DNA of 64,000 nucleotides. Source: Streptomyces sp. CC228A. Its GTDB lineage: Bacteria > Actinomycetota > Actinomycetes > Streptomycetales > Streptomycetaceae. Where the stretch lies: the NCBI RefSeq assembly GCF_021390935.1, contig NZ_JAJPUI010000006.1:427531-491530 (forward strand), written 5' to 3'. The position numbers and the translations under genes are program-made. Positions 15,996 to 25,144 of this stretch are shown piece by piece; positions within the stretch are counted from its first letter, which is position 1; the number at the start of each line of letters is the position of its first letter. The notes beneath the pieces were generated by a model, which saw only the letters and a list, made by a program, of their open reading frames with translations, was not told where the DNA came from and made no database searches.

Positions 15996-18035
15996 GTGTT
16001 TCCGATTCCTCAGCAGCCCTCCCGCGCCCCCGACACCGGACACATGGTCGTCTGCGGCGACGACGCGCTGGCGGACCGCCTCGCGCGCGAACTGCACGAC
16101 GTCTACCGGGAGCGGGTGGTCCTCGTCGTCCCCGGCCGCACCGCCCCCGTACCGCAGCAGCGCACGGCGGCGGCTCCCCGGCCGGGCCGCGGCGCGTTCG
16201 CCCTGTTCGGCCGGATGTCCGCCGCGGTGTCCCGGACCGGCGGCCCCGGCCCTGGCCCTGACGCCCGGACGGGGCCCGGCGGCCGGACCGCGGGGGACGC
16301 GACGGCCCCGCAACCCCCCGCCACCGGGCACCCCGCGGACGCCGACGTGCGGCTGCTGGAGGTCGCCGACGTCGACGAGGCCGCCCTGCTCGACGCCGGC
16401 GTGGAGCGGGCCGCCGCACTGGCCCTGGTCCACGAGGACGACGAGACCAACATCCGGACCGCGCTGCTGGCACGCCGCCTCAACCCGGCGCTGCGGCTCG
16501 TCATCCGCATGTACAACCGGAAGCTCGGCCAGCACCTGGAAGAACTGCTCGACCAGGCCGCGGCCCTCGCCCTGCCGGACATCGACCCGGAGGTCCTCGA
16601 CGCCTCCACCACCGTGCTGTCCGACGCGGACACCGCCGCCCCGGCGCTCGCGGCCACCGCCGTCGCCGGAACCAGCAAGATCATCCACGCGGACGGGCTG
16701 CTGCTGCGCGCCGTCGAACGCACCCCGCCCGGCCGCGGCGAGGTGGCCGACCACGGACTGTGCCCGCTCGCCCTGCTGTCGTCGAGCGCCAACGACCCGG
16801 CCGGCAGCGACGGTTCCGACAGCAGCGGGGAACAGGGTCCGCAGCTGCTGCCCGACGACCGGACGGTCGCCGCCGCACCCGGGCGAGGCATCGTGGCGCT
16901 GGAGGCGATCTCGTACGCGGGCCCCACCCTCCGCCCCCAGCGGCTCGGCACCGGTGCCGTGCCGCTCCGCTCCTTCTTCTCCCGGCGCCTGCGCTGGTCC
17001 TTCGCCGGCCTGGTGCTCGCCGTCGCGGGCATCGCGGTCGCCATGTGGCTCACCACCAGGGAGGCGGGCCCGCTGCGGGCGGCGTACCTGACGCTGCTCG
17101 ACCTGTTCGCGATCGGCGACCCGGCGGTGGGGGAGCCCGTCGAACGGCAGGTCCTGCAGATCCTGTCCGGCTTCGTCGGGCTGCTGCTGCTCCCCGTCCT
17201 GGTCGCCGCGATCCTGGAGGCGCTCGGCACCTTCCGCACCGCGACGGCGCTGCGCCGCCCGCCGCGCGGACTGTCCGGCCACGTGGTGCTGATCGGGCTC
17301 GGCAAGGTCGGCACCCGCGTGCTGAGCCGGCTGCGGGAGCTGGACATCCCCGTGGTCTGCGTGGAGTCCGACCCGGAGGCGCGGGGCATCGCCACGGCCC
17401 GCCGGCTGCGCGTGCCCGTGGTCCTCGGCGACGCCACCGAGGAAGGCGTGCTGGAGGCGGCCCGCCTCCACAAGGCGCACTCGCTGCTGGCCCTCACCAG
17501 CCTGGACATCACCAACCTCGAAGCGGTGCTCTACGCCCGGTCCCTGCGCGCCGACCTGCGGGTGGTGCTGCGGCTGTACGACGACGACATCGCGACCGCG
17601 GTCTACCGCACCCTGCGCGTGGCGCACCCCGAGGCCCTCACCCGCAGCCGCAGCGTGTCGCACCTGGCGGCGCCGGCCTTCGCCGGGGCGATGATGGGCC
17701 GTCAGATCCTCGGGGCCATGCCGGTGGAGCGGCGGGTGCTGCTCTTCGCCGCGGTCGTGGTGGCGGGGCACCCCGAACTGGAGGGCCGCACCGTCGCGGA
17801 GGCGTTCCGGCCGGGCGCGTGGCGGGTCGTCGCCCTGGACGCGACGGCGCCGGAGCAGCGCCGACCGGACCTGGCGGCGGTCCACTCCGAGGGCGGCGGC
17901 CTGCGCAACACCGGTTTGGTGTGGGACCTGCACCCCGGGTACGTTCTGCGGGCCGAGGACCGCGTCGTCCTGGCCGCGACGCGGCCGGGCCTCGCGGAGC
18001 TGCTGGGCCGAGGCGCACCGGGGCCCACCCCGTGA
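15996..18035 (+). CDS. Membrane protein with two TrkA_N/RCK-type NAD-binding domains
   Basis: 679 residues from GTG 15996; a start at ATG 16044 is possible. A first nucleotide-binding domain begins at MVVCGDDALADRL (residue 17). Two membrane helices follow at about 332-354 (WSFAGLVLAVAGIAVAMWLT) and 385-411 (ILSGFVGLLLLPVLVAAILE), then a second domain from VVLIGLGKVGTRVLSRL (about 432). The layout RCK-TM-TM-RCK resembles ion-channel-like CASTOR/POLLUX-type proteins. The segment between the helices lacks a TVGYG selectivity filter. A role in potassium or other ion homeostasis is plausible but unproven. Confidence 0.8.
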   Translation: MFPIPQQPSRAPDTGHMVVCGDDALADRLARELHDVYRERVVLVVPGRTAPVPQQRTAAAPRPGRGAFALFGRMSAAVSRTGGPGPGPDARTGPGGRTAGDATAPQPPATGHPADADVRLLEVADVDEAALLDAGVERAAALALVHEDDETNIRTALLARRLNPALRLVIRMYNRKLGQHLEELLDQAAALALPDIDPEVLDASTTVLSDADTAAPALAATAVAGTSKIIHADGLLLRAVERTPPGRGEVADHGLCPLALLSSSANDPAGSDGSDSSGEQGPQLLPDDRTVAAAPGRGIVALEAISYAGPTLRPQRLGTGAVPLRSFFSRRLRWSFAGLVLAVAGIAVAMWLTTREAGPLRAAYLTLLDLFAIGDPAVGEPVERQVLQILSGFVGLLLLPVLVAAILEALGTFRTATALRRPPRGLSGHVVLIGLGKVGTRVLSRLRELDIPVVCVESDPEARGIATARRLRVPVVLGDATEEGVLEAARLHKAHSLLALTSLDITNLEAVLYARSLRADLRVVLRLYDDDIATAVYRTLRVAHPEALTRSRSVSHLAAPAFAGAMMGRQILGAMPVERRVLLFAAVVVAGHPELEGRTVAEAFRPGAWRVVALDATAPEQRRPDLAAVHSEGGGLRNTGLVWDLHPGYVLRAEDRVVLAATRPGLAELLGRGAPGPTP

Positions 18036-18102
18036 CGGCGCCGCCCCGGCGGATCACTAGGGTGTGGCCCGGCACGCAGCGGCGAGGTGTGGAGGTACGG
18101 CT

Positions 18103-18528
18103 GTGCTGATGGTGGGGAAGATCCTGCGGTTCGACGAGGTGCGCGGCTACGGCTTCATCGTCCCCCGCGAGGGCGGCGAGGACGTTTTCATGCACGCCAA
18201 CGACCTGGTGGACGACAAGTACCTGTACCAGGCCGGGCGTGAGGTCGAGTTCTACCTGGAGATGGGCGACAAGGGCCCCAAGGCGTCGGAGATCCGCCTG
18301 GTGGACCGCTCGGCGGGGCGCCGCGCCCCGGTCGCGGCGGTGCCGGACCGCGTCCCGGTGGAGGACCTGGACGACGAGGGACTGGACGTGCTGACCACGG
18401 CGGAGTTCCAGGCGGAGCTGACGGAGGCGCTCATCGAGGCGGACGGCACCCTCACGACGTCCCAGCTGAAGCGGGTGCGCTCCCGCGTCACCGAGCTGGC
18501 CCGCCACCACGGCTGGCTGGAGGGCTGA
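18103..18528 (+). CDS. Cold-shock domain protein with C-terminal extension
   Basis: 141 residues. The first 65 form a cold-shock OB fold: GKILRFDEVRGYGFIVP with the RNP1-like GYGFIV and EDVFMHANDL as RNP2. The C-terminal half (TAEFQAELTEALIEADGTLT and RVRSRVTELARHHGWLEG) is helical and not part of canonical CspA proteins. GTG 18103 follows GGAGG by seven bases; a GTG three codons later is an alternative. It probably binds single-stranded RNA/DNA. It stands alone after the TrkA_N gene. Confidence 0.88.
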   Translation: MLMVGKILRFDEVRGYGFIVPREGGEDVFMHANDLVDDKYLYQAGREVEFYLEMGDKGPKASEIRLVDRSAGRRAPVAAVPDRVPVEDLDDEGLDVLTTAEFQAELTEALIEADGTLTTSQLKRVRSRVTELARHHGWLEG

Positions 18529-19011
18529 CCCGCCGGACCGCTACGGCCCCCCGGCCGCGTGGCGTTCGCGGTGGTCAACCGGGTCAAGGCGCGGCGGCCG
18601 GCTGCCGCGAGAGCCCGGCTGCCGACGGTTGCGTACCAGGTCGGCCCAGGCGGGGGCCGGTGCTCATGGCCGCCACCCGGGGGCGGCGGCGCACTGCACG
18701 CCGGTGCGCCGGACGTCGATGGGCCGAGGGCGGCGCGGGTGCCCGCCGGTGCCGCCTCGGCGGGGCGCTGACCGGAGGAGCGGGGGCACGCGGCCGGACC
18801 GCTTCCGGGTCGCCGTTCCCGGCGTCGTACGCCCGCTCGCGGCGCTGGCCTTACGGGCGGGCAGGCGCCTCACCGAGCACCCTGCGGGCGGGCAGGCGCC
18901 TCACGCAGCCCGCCGACGGGCGGGCAGGCCCCACACACAGCGCCCGCCGACGGGCGCGCCGCCTCTTCGGGCGCGCCGCCTCTTCGCACCCCACGGCAGT
19001 GTGCTTCCGCC
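18529..19011. other. Intergenic region with GC-rich direct repeats
   Basis: 483 bases between convergent genes, with no coding frame I believe. Two perfect copies of the 20-base unit CGGGCGGGCAGGCGCCTCAC occur at 18854-18873 and 18885-18904, with a partial third copy at about 18917-18930. CGCGCCGCCTCTTCG is also repeated near 18955-18985. Confidence 0.5.
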
Positions 19012-19260
19012 CTACCGCCGTGGGCCGCCAGGCCCCGGGCAGGGCATCCGCACCGCGGACACGAGCCGCAGCAGCCGCTCCTCGTTGCCCGCGAGGCCCG
19101 CACGGCGCAGCGCGGCGTCGGCCTCCGCCATCGGTGACGACAGGTGCACGGCCGCCATGGGGGCGAGGCCGGGGTCCGCCAGGACGGCGCGCGTGGTCTC
19201 CAGGAGCCGGAGGTACGCCTGTGCCGCGGCGCGTTCGAGGGGCGTCAGGGTCACGGTCAT
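19012..19260 (-). CDS. Small protein of unknown function
   Basis: 82 residues from ATG 19260. It is predicted all-helical (TPLERAAAQAYLRLLETTRA, AEADAALRRAGLAGNEERLL) with a Pro/Gly tail and no membrane segment. It lies 29 bases after the NUDIX stop on the same strand, so probably co-transcribed. I recognise no domain. An upstream extension in the same frame would run into the NUDIX coding region and is unlikely. Confidence 0.55.
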   Translation of the reverse strand: MTVTLTPLERAAAQAYLRLLETTRAVLADPGLAPMAAVHLSSPMAEADAALRRAGLAGNEERLLRLVSAVRMPCPGPGGPRR

Positions 19261-19289
19261 CCCCCCACTGTCGCGCACGGCACTGACAC

Positions 19290-19772
19290 TCACCCCGCGC
19301 CGCGTCCGCGGAGGTACTCCAACAGCCGGTCCACGAAGACCCGCTGACCCGTCACCAGGCGCACCGCGGCCTCCTCGGGCGTGCACCACTCCACCCGGTC
19401 CACCTCGGGGAACTCGCGCACGGCCCCGGAGCCGCGCGGCCACTCCATGGTGAACGTGCCCGGCACCACCAGCGACGGGTCCAGATCCGCCTCCACCGCC
19501 CAGACCGCCACCACCTTGCCGCCCGACTGGCGCGCCTCGCCCAGCGGCAGCAGCGGACCCCCGGGCACCGGCAGCCCCAGCTCCTCCGCGAACTCCCGGC
19601 GCGCGGCGGCCTCAGGCGTCTCGTCCGCCTCGTACTCGCCCTTCGGGACCGACCAGGCCCCGGCGTCCCGCCGCGCCCAGAACGGCCCCCCCATGTGGGC
19701 GAGCAGCACCTCCGCGCCACCGCCCGCCGCGGTGCGGAACAGCAGCAGGCCCGCGCTGCGCTTCGCCGTCAT
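19290..19772 (-). CDS. NUDIX hydrolase
   Basis: 160 residues. The NUDIX box is complete: GEYEADETPEAAARREFAEE followed by LG (G-x5-E-x7-RE-U-xEExGU), at about residues 46-68. It hydrolyses a nucleoside diphosphate linked to another group, using Mg bound by the Glu residues; the exact substrate is unknown. The N-terminus SAGLLLFRTAAGGGAEVLLAH and the segment WSVPKG are common in the DR1025/AP4A-like group. It is divergent from the uracil-DNA glycosylase with 50 bases between, and both could serve nucleic-acid quality control. Confidence 0.9.
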   Translation of the reverse strand: MTAKRSAGLLLFRTAAGGGAEVLLAHMGGPFWARRDAGAWSVPKGEYEADETPEAAARREFAEELGLPVPGGPLLPLGEARQSGGKVVAVWAVEADLDPSLVVPGTFTMEWPRGSGAVREFPEVDRVEWCTPEEAAVRLVTGQRVFVDRLLEYLRGRGAG

Positions 19773-19822
19773 GAGGCCAGTGTGCCCCGGCCGGCGCGCC
19801 GCGGCGGGGTACCGTCGGCCGT

Positions 19823-20590
19823 ATGCCCTCCGCACGCCCGGACGAGCCGGGCTTCCCCGCCGACCAGGCCGCGCGCGCCGCCGCCGTGCCCGCGCTGGAC
19901 GAGCGGCTCACGCACTGCCGGGCCTGCCCCCGCCTGGTCGCCTGGCGCGAGCAGATCGCCCGCGAGGGCCGCCGCGCCTACGAGGGCTGGGACTACTGGG
20001 CCCGGCCCGTGCCCGGCTTCGGCCCCGACGACGCCTCCCTGCTCGTCGTGGGCCTCGCCCCCGCCGCCCACGGAGGCAACCGCACGGGCCGCATGTTCAC
20101 CGGCGACCGCTCCGGCGACGCCCTGTTCGCCGCCCTCCACCGGCTGGGGCTCGCCAGCCGGGCCGACGCCGTGTCGCGGGACGACGGGCTGCGCCTCACC
20201 GGAGTCCGGGTCACCGCGCCCGTCCACTGCGCTCCGCCCGCCAACCGCCCCACGCCCGCCGAACGCGACACCTGCCGCCCCTGGCTCGTGCGCGAACTGG
20301 CCCTGCTGCGCCCCACCCTGCGCGCCCTGGTGGTGCTCGGCGGGTACGGCTGGCAGGCGGCGCTCCCGGCGGCGGCCGCGGCGGGCTGGTCCGTGCCGCG
20401 GCCCCGCCCCGCCTTCGGGCACGGCGCCCGCGCCACCCTCGCCGCGACCGGCCCAGGCGCGCGGGACCTGGCGGTCTTCGGCTGCTACCACGTCAGCCAG
20501 CGCAACACCTTCACCGGCAGGCTCACCCCCGGGATGCTCACCGACGTCCTGGGGCGCGCCGCCCGCGCCGCCGGCCTCGCCGTCCCCTGA
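19823..20590 (+). CDS. Uracil-DNA glycosylase, family 5 (UdgB-like)
   Basis: 255 residues. Motif A region is VVGLAPAAHGGNRTGRMFTG, where family-5 enzymes have GLAPA(A/S)HG in place of the catalytic Asp/Asn. CRACPRL near residue 33 with HCAPP and GCYHVSQRN supplies the iron-sulfur cysteines and motif B (CYHxSxxN). Such enzymes remove uracil, hypoxanthine and other damaged bases from DNA. The gene is convergent with the GntR gene, with a five-base gap. Confidence 0.9.
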   Translation: MPSARPDEPGFPADQAARAAAVPALDERLTHCRACPRLVAWREQIAREGRRAYEGWDYWARPVPGFGPDDASLLVVGLAPAAHGGNRTGRMFTGDRSGDALFAALHRLGLASRADAVSRDDGLRLTGVRVTAPVHCAPPANRPTPAERDTCRPWLVRELALLRPTLRALVVLGGYGWQAALPAAAAAGWSVPRPRPAFGHGARATLAATGPGARDLAVFGCYHVSQRNTFTGRLTPGMLTDVLGRAARAAGLAVP

Positions 20591-20595
20591 ACGGG

Positions 20596-21347
20596 TCAGC
20601 CCGTGAACTCGTACGTCAGCGGCGCCGACTCCGGCGCGAACCGGATGTCCGTCACCTCCAGGACGTGCCCGTGCTGGTCGTGCACCTCCCGGTGGACCGT
20701 CAGGCACGCCGTGGCCGCGGGGACGTGGACGCCGATCGACTCCCGCAGCGTCAGCCGCAGCCCCGCCCGGTGCATCCACTGGTACAGCAGCCGCATGTCG
20801 GGACGCCCCGCCCGCGCGTCGTGGCGCCGGTAGCGGGCCAGCTCGGGCACCTCCGCCAGGGCGTGCCGGGAGAACCGCGACACGGCCTCCCGCTCGGCCG
20901 TCCCGTCCGCGCCGAGCAGCCGGTGCCGGTGCACCAGCGTCGGCTCGCCCGGCAGCAGGCCCAGCAGTTCCGCGGCCCCGGGCGGTGCGGCCTCCCAGGC
21001 CAGCGTCGCCTCCACCGCGGCGAACGGCGCCGCCCGCCGCCGCCGGGCGCGGCGACCGCGCAGGGGAACTCCATCAGGCCGGGCCCGAGGACCGGGCCGC
21101 CGCCCACCGGGCCGGGCTCCGTGGCGGCGAACGTGCCGCGCCGCTCGGTGACCACGAGCCGCTCCTCCCGCAGCAGCCGCAGCGCGCTGCGCACGGTCTG
21201 CCGGTTCACCTGGAAGCGGTCCACGAGCGAGCGCTCCGAGGGAAGCCGGGCGCCCGGGGCGATTCTGCGTTGCGTGAGGTCGTCCCGGAGCGCGGCGGCG
21301 ACCCGGAGGTAGAGCGGAATCGCCGTGGGAGCGTGAGGTTCAGCCAT
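20596..21347 (-). CDS. GntR-family regulator, HutC/UTRA type; one frameshift
   Basis: The N-terminal winged helix (LPSERSLVDRFQVNRQTVRS at about 35-54) binds DNA. The C-terminal UTRA ligand domain is in the next frame (GLLPGEPTLVHRHRLLGADG, SRHALAEVPELARYR, LTLRESIGVHVPAATACLTV). The shift lies at about 21033-21035, where one extra C restores the frame. Repaired length is about 250 residues. ATG 21347 follows GAGGG by six bases. A HutC-type site, GGTCTAAACC, lies 65 bases upstream, so autoregulation is likely. UTRA ligands are commonly phosphosugars or small acids. Confidence 0.85.
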
Positions 21348-21899
21348 GTTCAACCCTCAATTTTCGCTCAGCGTAGCTGAATGAGCCGTGTAGGTGACCA
21401 TCCCTATCATTGGTCTAAACCTTTTAGGAAGAGTCGGCCCGACCCCGCGGCGAACTCTGTCCGAAAGAGAGGCGACGCCGCCGCGCCTGCCGACCGCGGG
21501 GCGCCGCGACGGCGGCAGGCAACTCGGCAGGGCAGTGCCGCCGGACCGCACACCGCTGCCCACGGCCGGGCTGCCGGCGCGTACCGCGGCACGCCGCGCC
21601 CCGCGAGCGGGACCGCCGCGTACGGACGACGGGCGCACGCAGGCTGTCCCCAGGGGCGGGAGGGGGCGAGGTGGCGGGGTGACGGGACGCGTGATCGCTG
21701 CCCGCCGGCCGAAGGAGGCGCGCGATCCGTCCGGGCGCCGGACCCCGGCCGCAGGCCGTCCCCCGGGATGGCCGGGACGCGCCGGTCCGGCAGCCGGCGG
21801 GCCCCGCGAACCGCGCACCGCGGTGCTGTGCGACGGTTCGCCGTCCCCGGCACGGGTACCCGCAGGGGACGCTGACGCGAGCGGAAGGAAGTCCCACCC
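21348..21899. other. Divergent intergenic region between gntR and the zinc dehydrogenase
   Basis: 552 bases. The left 75 are AT-richer and hold the gntR promoter and the operator at 21412-21421. The rest is GC-rich with no gene that I can support. GGAAGGA precedes the dehydrogenase ATG at 21900. Confidence 0.5.
21412..21421. promoter_or_regulatory. HutC-type GntR operator (GGTCTAAACC)
   Basis: The site fits the GT-N-TA-N-AC pattern of HutC-subfamily operators and is close to the DasR-type dre core TGGTCTAGACCA. It lies between the divergent gntR and dehydrogenase genes, 65 bases from the gntR start, inside an AT-rich patch. Binding by the adjacent GntR protein is inference. Confidence 0.55.
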
Positions 21900-23090
21900 A
21901 TGAGGGCCGTCACCTGGCACGGAAAGCGCGACGTCCGCGTCGAGACCGTCCCGGACCCGCGCATCGAGGAACCCACCGACGCCGTCGTCCGCGTCACCTC
22001 CACCGGACTGTGCGGCTCGGACCTGCACCTCTACGAGGTGCTCGGTCCCTTCATGACACCCGGCGACATCCTCGGCCACGAACCCATCGGCATCGTCGAG
22101 GAGACCGGCGAGGAAGTACCGGACCTCCGACCCGGAGACCGCGTGGTCGTCCCCTTCCAGATCGCCTGCGGCCACTGCTGGGCGTGCGACGAGGGCCTGC
22201 CCACCCAGTGCGAGACCACCCAGGTCACCGACGAGGGCACCGGCGCGGCACTGTTCGGCTACTCCCGGCTCTACGGCTCGGTGCCCGGTGCGCAGGCCGA
22301 GTACCTCCGCGTCCCCCAGGCGCAGTTCGGACCCATCAAGGTGCCCGAGGGGCCGCCCGACGACCGGTTCCTGTACCTGTCCGACGTGCTGCCCACCGCC
22401 TGGCAGGCCGTCCGGTACGCCGCCGTGCCGCCCGGCGGCACCCTCGCCGTCCTCGGCCTCGGCCCCATCGGCGAGATGAGCTGCCGCATCGCCCTCCACC
22501 AGGGCGTCGACCGGGTGTTCGGCGTGGACCTCGTCCCGGAGCGCCTCGGCCGCGCCCGAACCCGCGGCGTCGAGGTCTTCGACCTCACCTCGTACGACAG
22601 CGAGGACGAGCTGGTCGCCGCGGTCCGCGACCGCACGGAAGGCCGCGGCCCCGACGCCGTGATCGACGCCGTCGGCACCGAGGCGCACGGCAGCCCCGTC
22701 GCCCGGGCCCAGCAGCAGGCCGCCGGGCTGCTGCCGCGCACATGGGCCGCGCGCCTGCACCGGAAGGCCGGCACCGACCGGCTGTCCGCCCTGCAGCTCG
22801 CCATCGCCATGGTGCGCCGCGGCGGCACGATCTCCCTGTCCGGCGTGTACGGCGGCGCCGCGGACCCGCTGCCGATGATGACCCTCTTCGACAAGCAGAT
22901 CCAGCTCCGCATGGGGCAGGCCAACGTCCGCAGCTGGACCGACGAGATCCTGCCGCTGCTCACCGACGACGACCCGCTCGGCGTCGACGACTTCGCGACC
23001 CACCACCTGCCGCTGTCCGACGCGCCGCACGCGTACCGGATGTTCCAGCGCAAGGAGGACGGCGTCAGCAAGGTCGTCCTGCGCCCCTGA
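21900..23090 (+). CDS. Zinc-dependent alcohol dehydrogenase (formaldehyde-dehydrogenase-like)
   Basis: 396 residues, MDR superfamily. Catalytic zinc ligands are in GLCGSDLHLYE (Cys about 38) and GHEPIG (His about 60). The structural-zinc cysteines are in ACGHCWACDEGLPTQC. The Rossmann motif is VLGLGPIGEM at about 187-196. Spacing and the long insert before RRGGTISLSGVYGG match the glutathione-independent formaldehyde dehydrogenase-like group. It oxidises an alcohol or aldehyde hydrate with NAD. The divergent GntR regulator may control it. Confidence 0.92.
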   Translation: MRAVTWHGKRDVRVETVPDPRIEEPTDAVVRVTSTGLCGSDLHLYEVLGPFMTPGDILGHEPIGIVEETGEEVPDLRPGDRVVVPFQIACGHCWACDEGLPTQCETTQVTDEGTGAALFGYSRLYGSVPGAQAEYLRVPQAQFGPIKVPEGPPDDRFLYLSDVLPTAWQAVRYAAVPPGGTLAVLGLGPIGEMSCRIALHQGVDRVFGVDLVPERLGRARTRGVEVFDLTSYDSEDELVAAVRDRTEGRGPDAVIDAVGTEAHGSPVARAQQQAAGLLPRTWAARLHRKAGTDRLSALQLAIAMVRRGGTISLSGVYGGAADPLPMMTLFDKQIQLRMGQANVRSWTDEILPLLTDDDPLGVDDFATHHLPLSDAPHAYRMFQRKEDGVSKVVLRP

Positions 23091-23103
23091 GCCCGGGCAC
23101 ACC

Positions 23104-25023
23104 GTGAGCGGACGACCGGGGCGGCACGGCGGGAGCCCCGCGCGGGCGGGACCCGCCCCGCAGGAGGACGCCCGACACCGCGCCCCGCCCCGGCCCGCCG
23201 CGTCCCCGATCCTGCCGCGGCGGGCCGCGAGGCGTTCCGGCGGCGCGCGTGGGCGGAGGCGTACGCCCTGCTGTCCGCCGCGGACCCCGCGGGGCCCGCC
23301 GGGCGCCCCACCCCCGAGCAGGATGCCGGGCGACCCACCCCGACCAGGACCACGGGGCCGCCGACCGCGACGCGACCGCGGGGCGGCCGCGCACGGGGAG
23401 CGCCCCCGAGCGCGCGGCGCCCCTTCCGGGGGCCCGGCGCCGGGCGCTCCCACCGCGTCCGACCTCGTCCTGCTCGCGGAGGCCGCCTACCTCACCGGGC
23501 ACGAGGAGCAGGCCGTCGACGCCTGGGAGCGGGCCCATGTCGCCCTGTGCGCCGAGGGCGCGACCGGGCCCGCCGTGCGCTGCGCCTTCTGGCTCGGCCT
23601 CACCCTGGCGCGGTACGGGCACCACGAACGCGCCGGCGGCTGGTTCGGCCGCGCCGCCCGCCTCCTGGAGGCGGCCGGCGGCGACCCCGTGGAGCGCGGG
23701 TACCTGCTGGTGCCGGCCGGACTGCAGGCCATGGGCGCCGGCGACCACACCGCGGCCCGCGACCGGTTCACCGAGGCCGGCCGCGTGGCCGACCGGTTCG
23801 GCGACCCCGACCTCGTCGCCCTCAGCCGCCTCGGCCAGGGCCAGGCACTCATCGGCTCCGGGGAGACCGCCCGCGGCCTCGCGCTGCTTGACGAGGCCAT
23901 GGTCGGCGTGACCGCCGGCGAAGTGTCCCCGATCGCCGCCGGACTCGTCTACTGCGCCGTGATCATCGCTTGCCGGGACGTCTTCGACGTGCACCGCGCC
24001 GCCGAGTGGACCGCCGCCCTGAGCCGCTGGTGCGCCGACCAGCCCGACCTGAAGCCCTACCGCGGCCAGTGCCTGGTCCACCGCTCCGAGATCATGCAGC
24101 TGCGCGGGGACTGGGCCGACGCCCTCGCGGAAGCCCGGCAGGCATGCGCCCATCTCGCCACGCCGTCCGGTGACCCCGCCGTCGGCATGGCCCACTACCA
24201 GCGGGCCGAACTGCTGCGCCTGCGCGGCGCCTTCGCCGACGCCGAGGCGGCCTACCGCGAGGCGGACCGGTGGGGGCATCCGGCGCAACCCGGGCTCGCC
24301 CTGCTCCGCCTGGCCCAGGGCAGGCCCGACGACGCCCTCACCGCGATCCGCAGGGTCGCCGCGGAGACCGAGGACGACCAGGTGCGGCGCTCCCGCGTCC
24401 TCGCCGCCTACGCCGAGATCGCCCTCGCGGCGGGCGACCCCGGCGCCGCCCGCACCGCCGCCGACGCGCTCGCGCGGGTCGCGGCCGCGCTCACGTCGCC
24501 GTACCTGCGGGCCGTCGCGGCAGGCGCCGACGGCGCGGTGCTCCTCGCCGAAGGCCGACCGCAGGCGGCCTGGGAGGCGCTGCGCCGCGCGTGGTCGGCG
24601 TGGCAGCAGCTCGCGGCGCCCTACGAGGCGGCACGGGTGCGCCTGCTGATGGCGCAGGCCGGTGCCGCGCTCGGCGACCACGACACCGCCGCGCTGGAAC
24701 TGGACGCCGCCCGCGCCGTGTTCTCCCACCTCGGGGCCGCCCCGGACCTGGCCGCCGCGGACCGCCTGGCCCGCGGGACCGGCGCGGCACCGGACCGGGG
24801 CGCCGACCGGCTCCCCGGCGGGCTCACCCCGCGGGAGGCGGAGGTGCTGCGGCTCGTCGCCGCCGGCGCCACCAACCGCGAGATCGCCGCCGCCCTGGTC
24901 ATCAGCGAGAAGACCGTGGCCCGGCACCTGAGCAACATGTTCGCCAAGCTCGACGTCCCCTCCCGCACGGCGGCGACCGCCTACGCGTACGAACACGGCC
25001 TCGCGCCGCCGCCCCGTGGGTGA
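23104..25023 (+). CDS. LuxR-type regulator with TPR-like body; N-terminus frameshifted
   Basis: From about residue 118 the protein is well conserved in style: repeated helical pairs (LLAEAAYLTGHEEQAVDAWE, AGGWFGRAARLLEAAGG and more). It ends in a LuxR helix-turn-helix, LTPREAEVLRLVAAGATNRE followed by KTVARHLSNMFAKLDV, near residues 577-630. The first 118 residues as read are Arg/Pro-rich nonsense. A conserved-looking stretch, EAFRRRAWAEAYALLSAADP, occurs at 23229-23288 in another frame, so one or two single-base losses lie at about 23290-23450. The true start is uncertain. It stands 121 bases upstream of the hydrolase-methyltransferase pair and probably regulates it. Confidence 0.8.
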   Translation: MSGRPGRHGGSPARAGPAPQEDARHRAPPRPAASPILPRRAARRSGGARGRRRTPCCPPRTPRGPPGAPPPSRMPGDPPRPGPRGRRPRRDRGAAAHGERPRARGAPSGGPAPGAPTASDLVLLAEAAYLTGHEEQAVDAWERAHVALCAEGATGPAVRCAFWLGLTLARYGHHERAGGWFGRAARLLEAAGGDPVERGYLLVPAGLQAMGAGDHTAARDRFTEAGRVADRFGDPDLVALSRLGQGQALIGSGETARGLALLDEAMVGVTAGEVSPIAAGLVYCAVIIACRDVFDVHRAAEWTAALSRWCADQPDLKPYRGQCLVHRSEIMQLRGDWADALAEARQACAHLATPSGDPAVGMAHYQRAELLRLRGAFADAEAAYREADRWGHPAQPGLALLRLAQGRPDDALTAIRRVAAETEDDQVRRSRVLAAYAEIALAAGDPGAARTAADALARVAAALTSPYLRAVAAGADGAVLLAEGRPQAAWEALRRAWSAWQQLAAPYEAARVRLLMAQAGAALGDHDTAALELDAARAVFSHLGAAPDLAAADRLARGTGAAPDRGADRLPGGLTPREAEVLRLVAAGATNREIAAALVISEKTVARHLSNMFAKLDVPSRTAATAYAYEHGLAPPPRG

Positions 25024-25144
25024 TTCGACCCATCCGCGGCCGGCGGAGGGATACATGATGCGTCCGATGCGGCCACCGCCGCCCACCGCCGAGACTCTCC
25101 TTGAAGGCACAGAGACACGGGGGAGGTCCGGAGAGGAGACGGCG

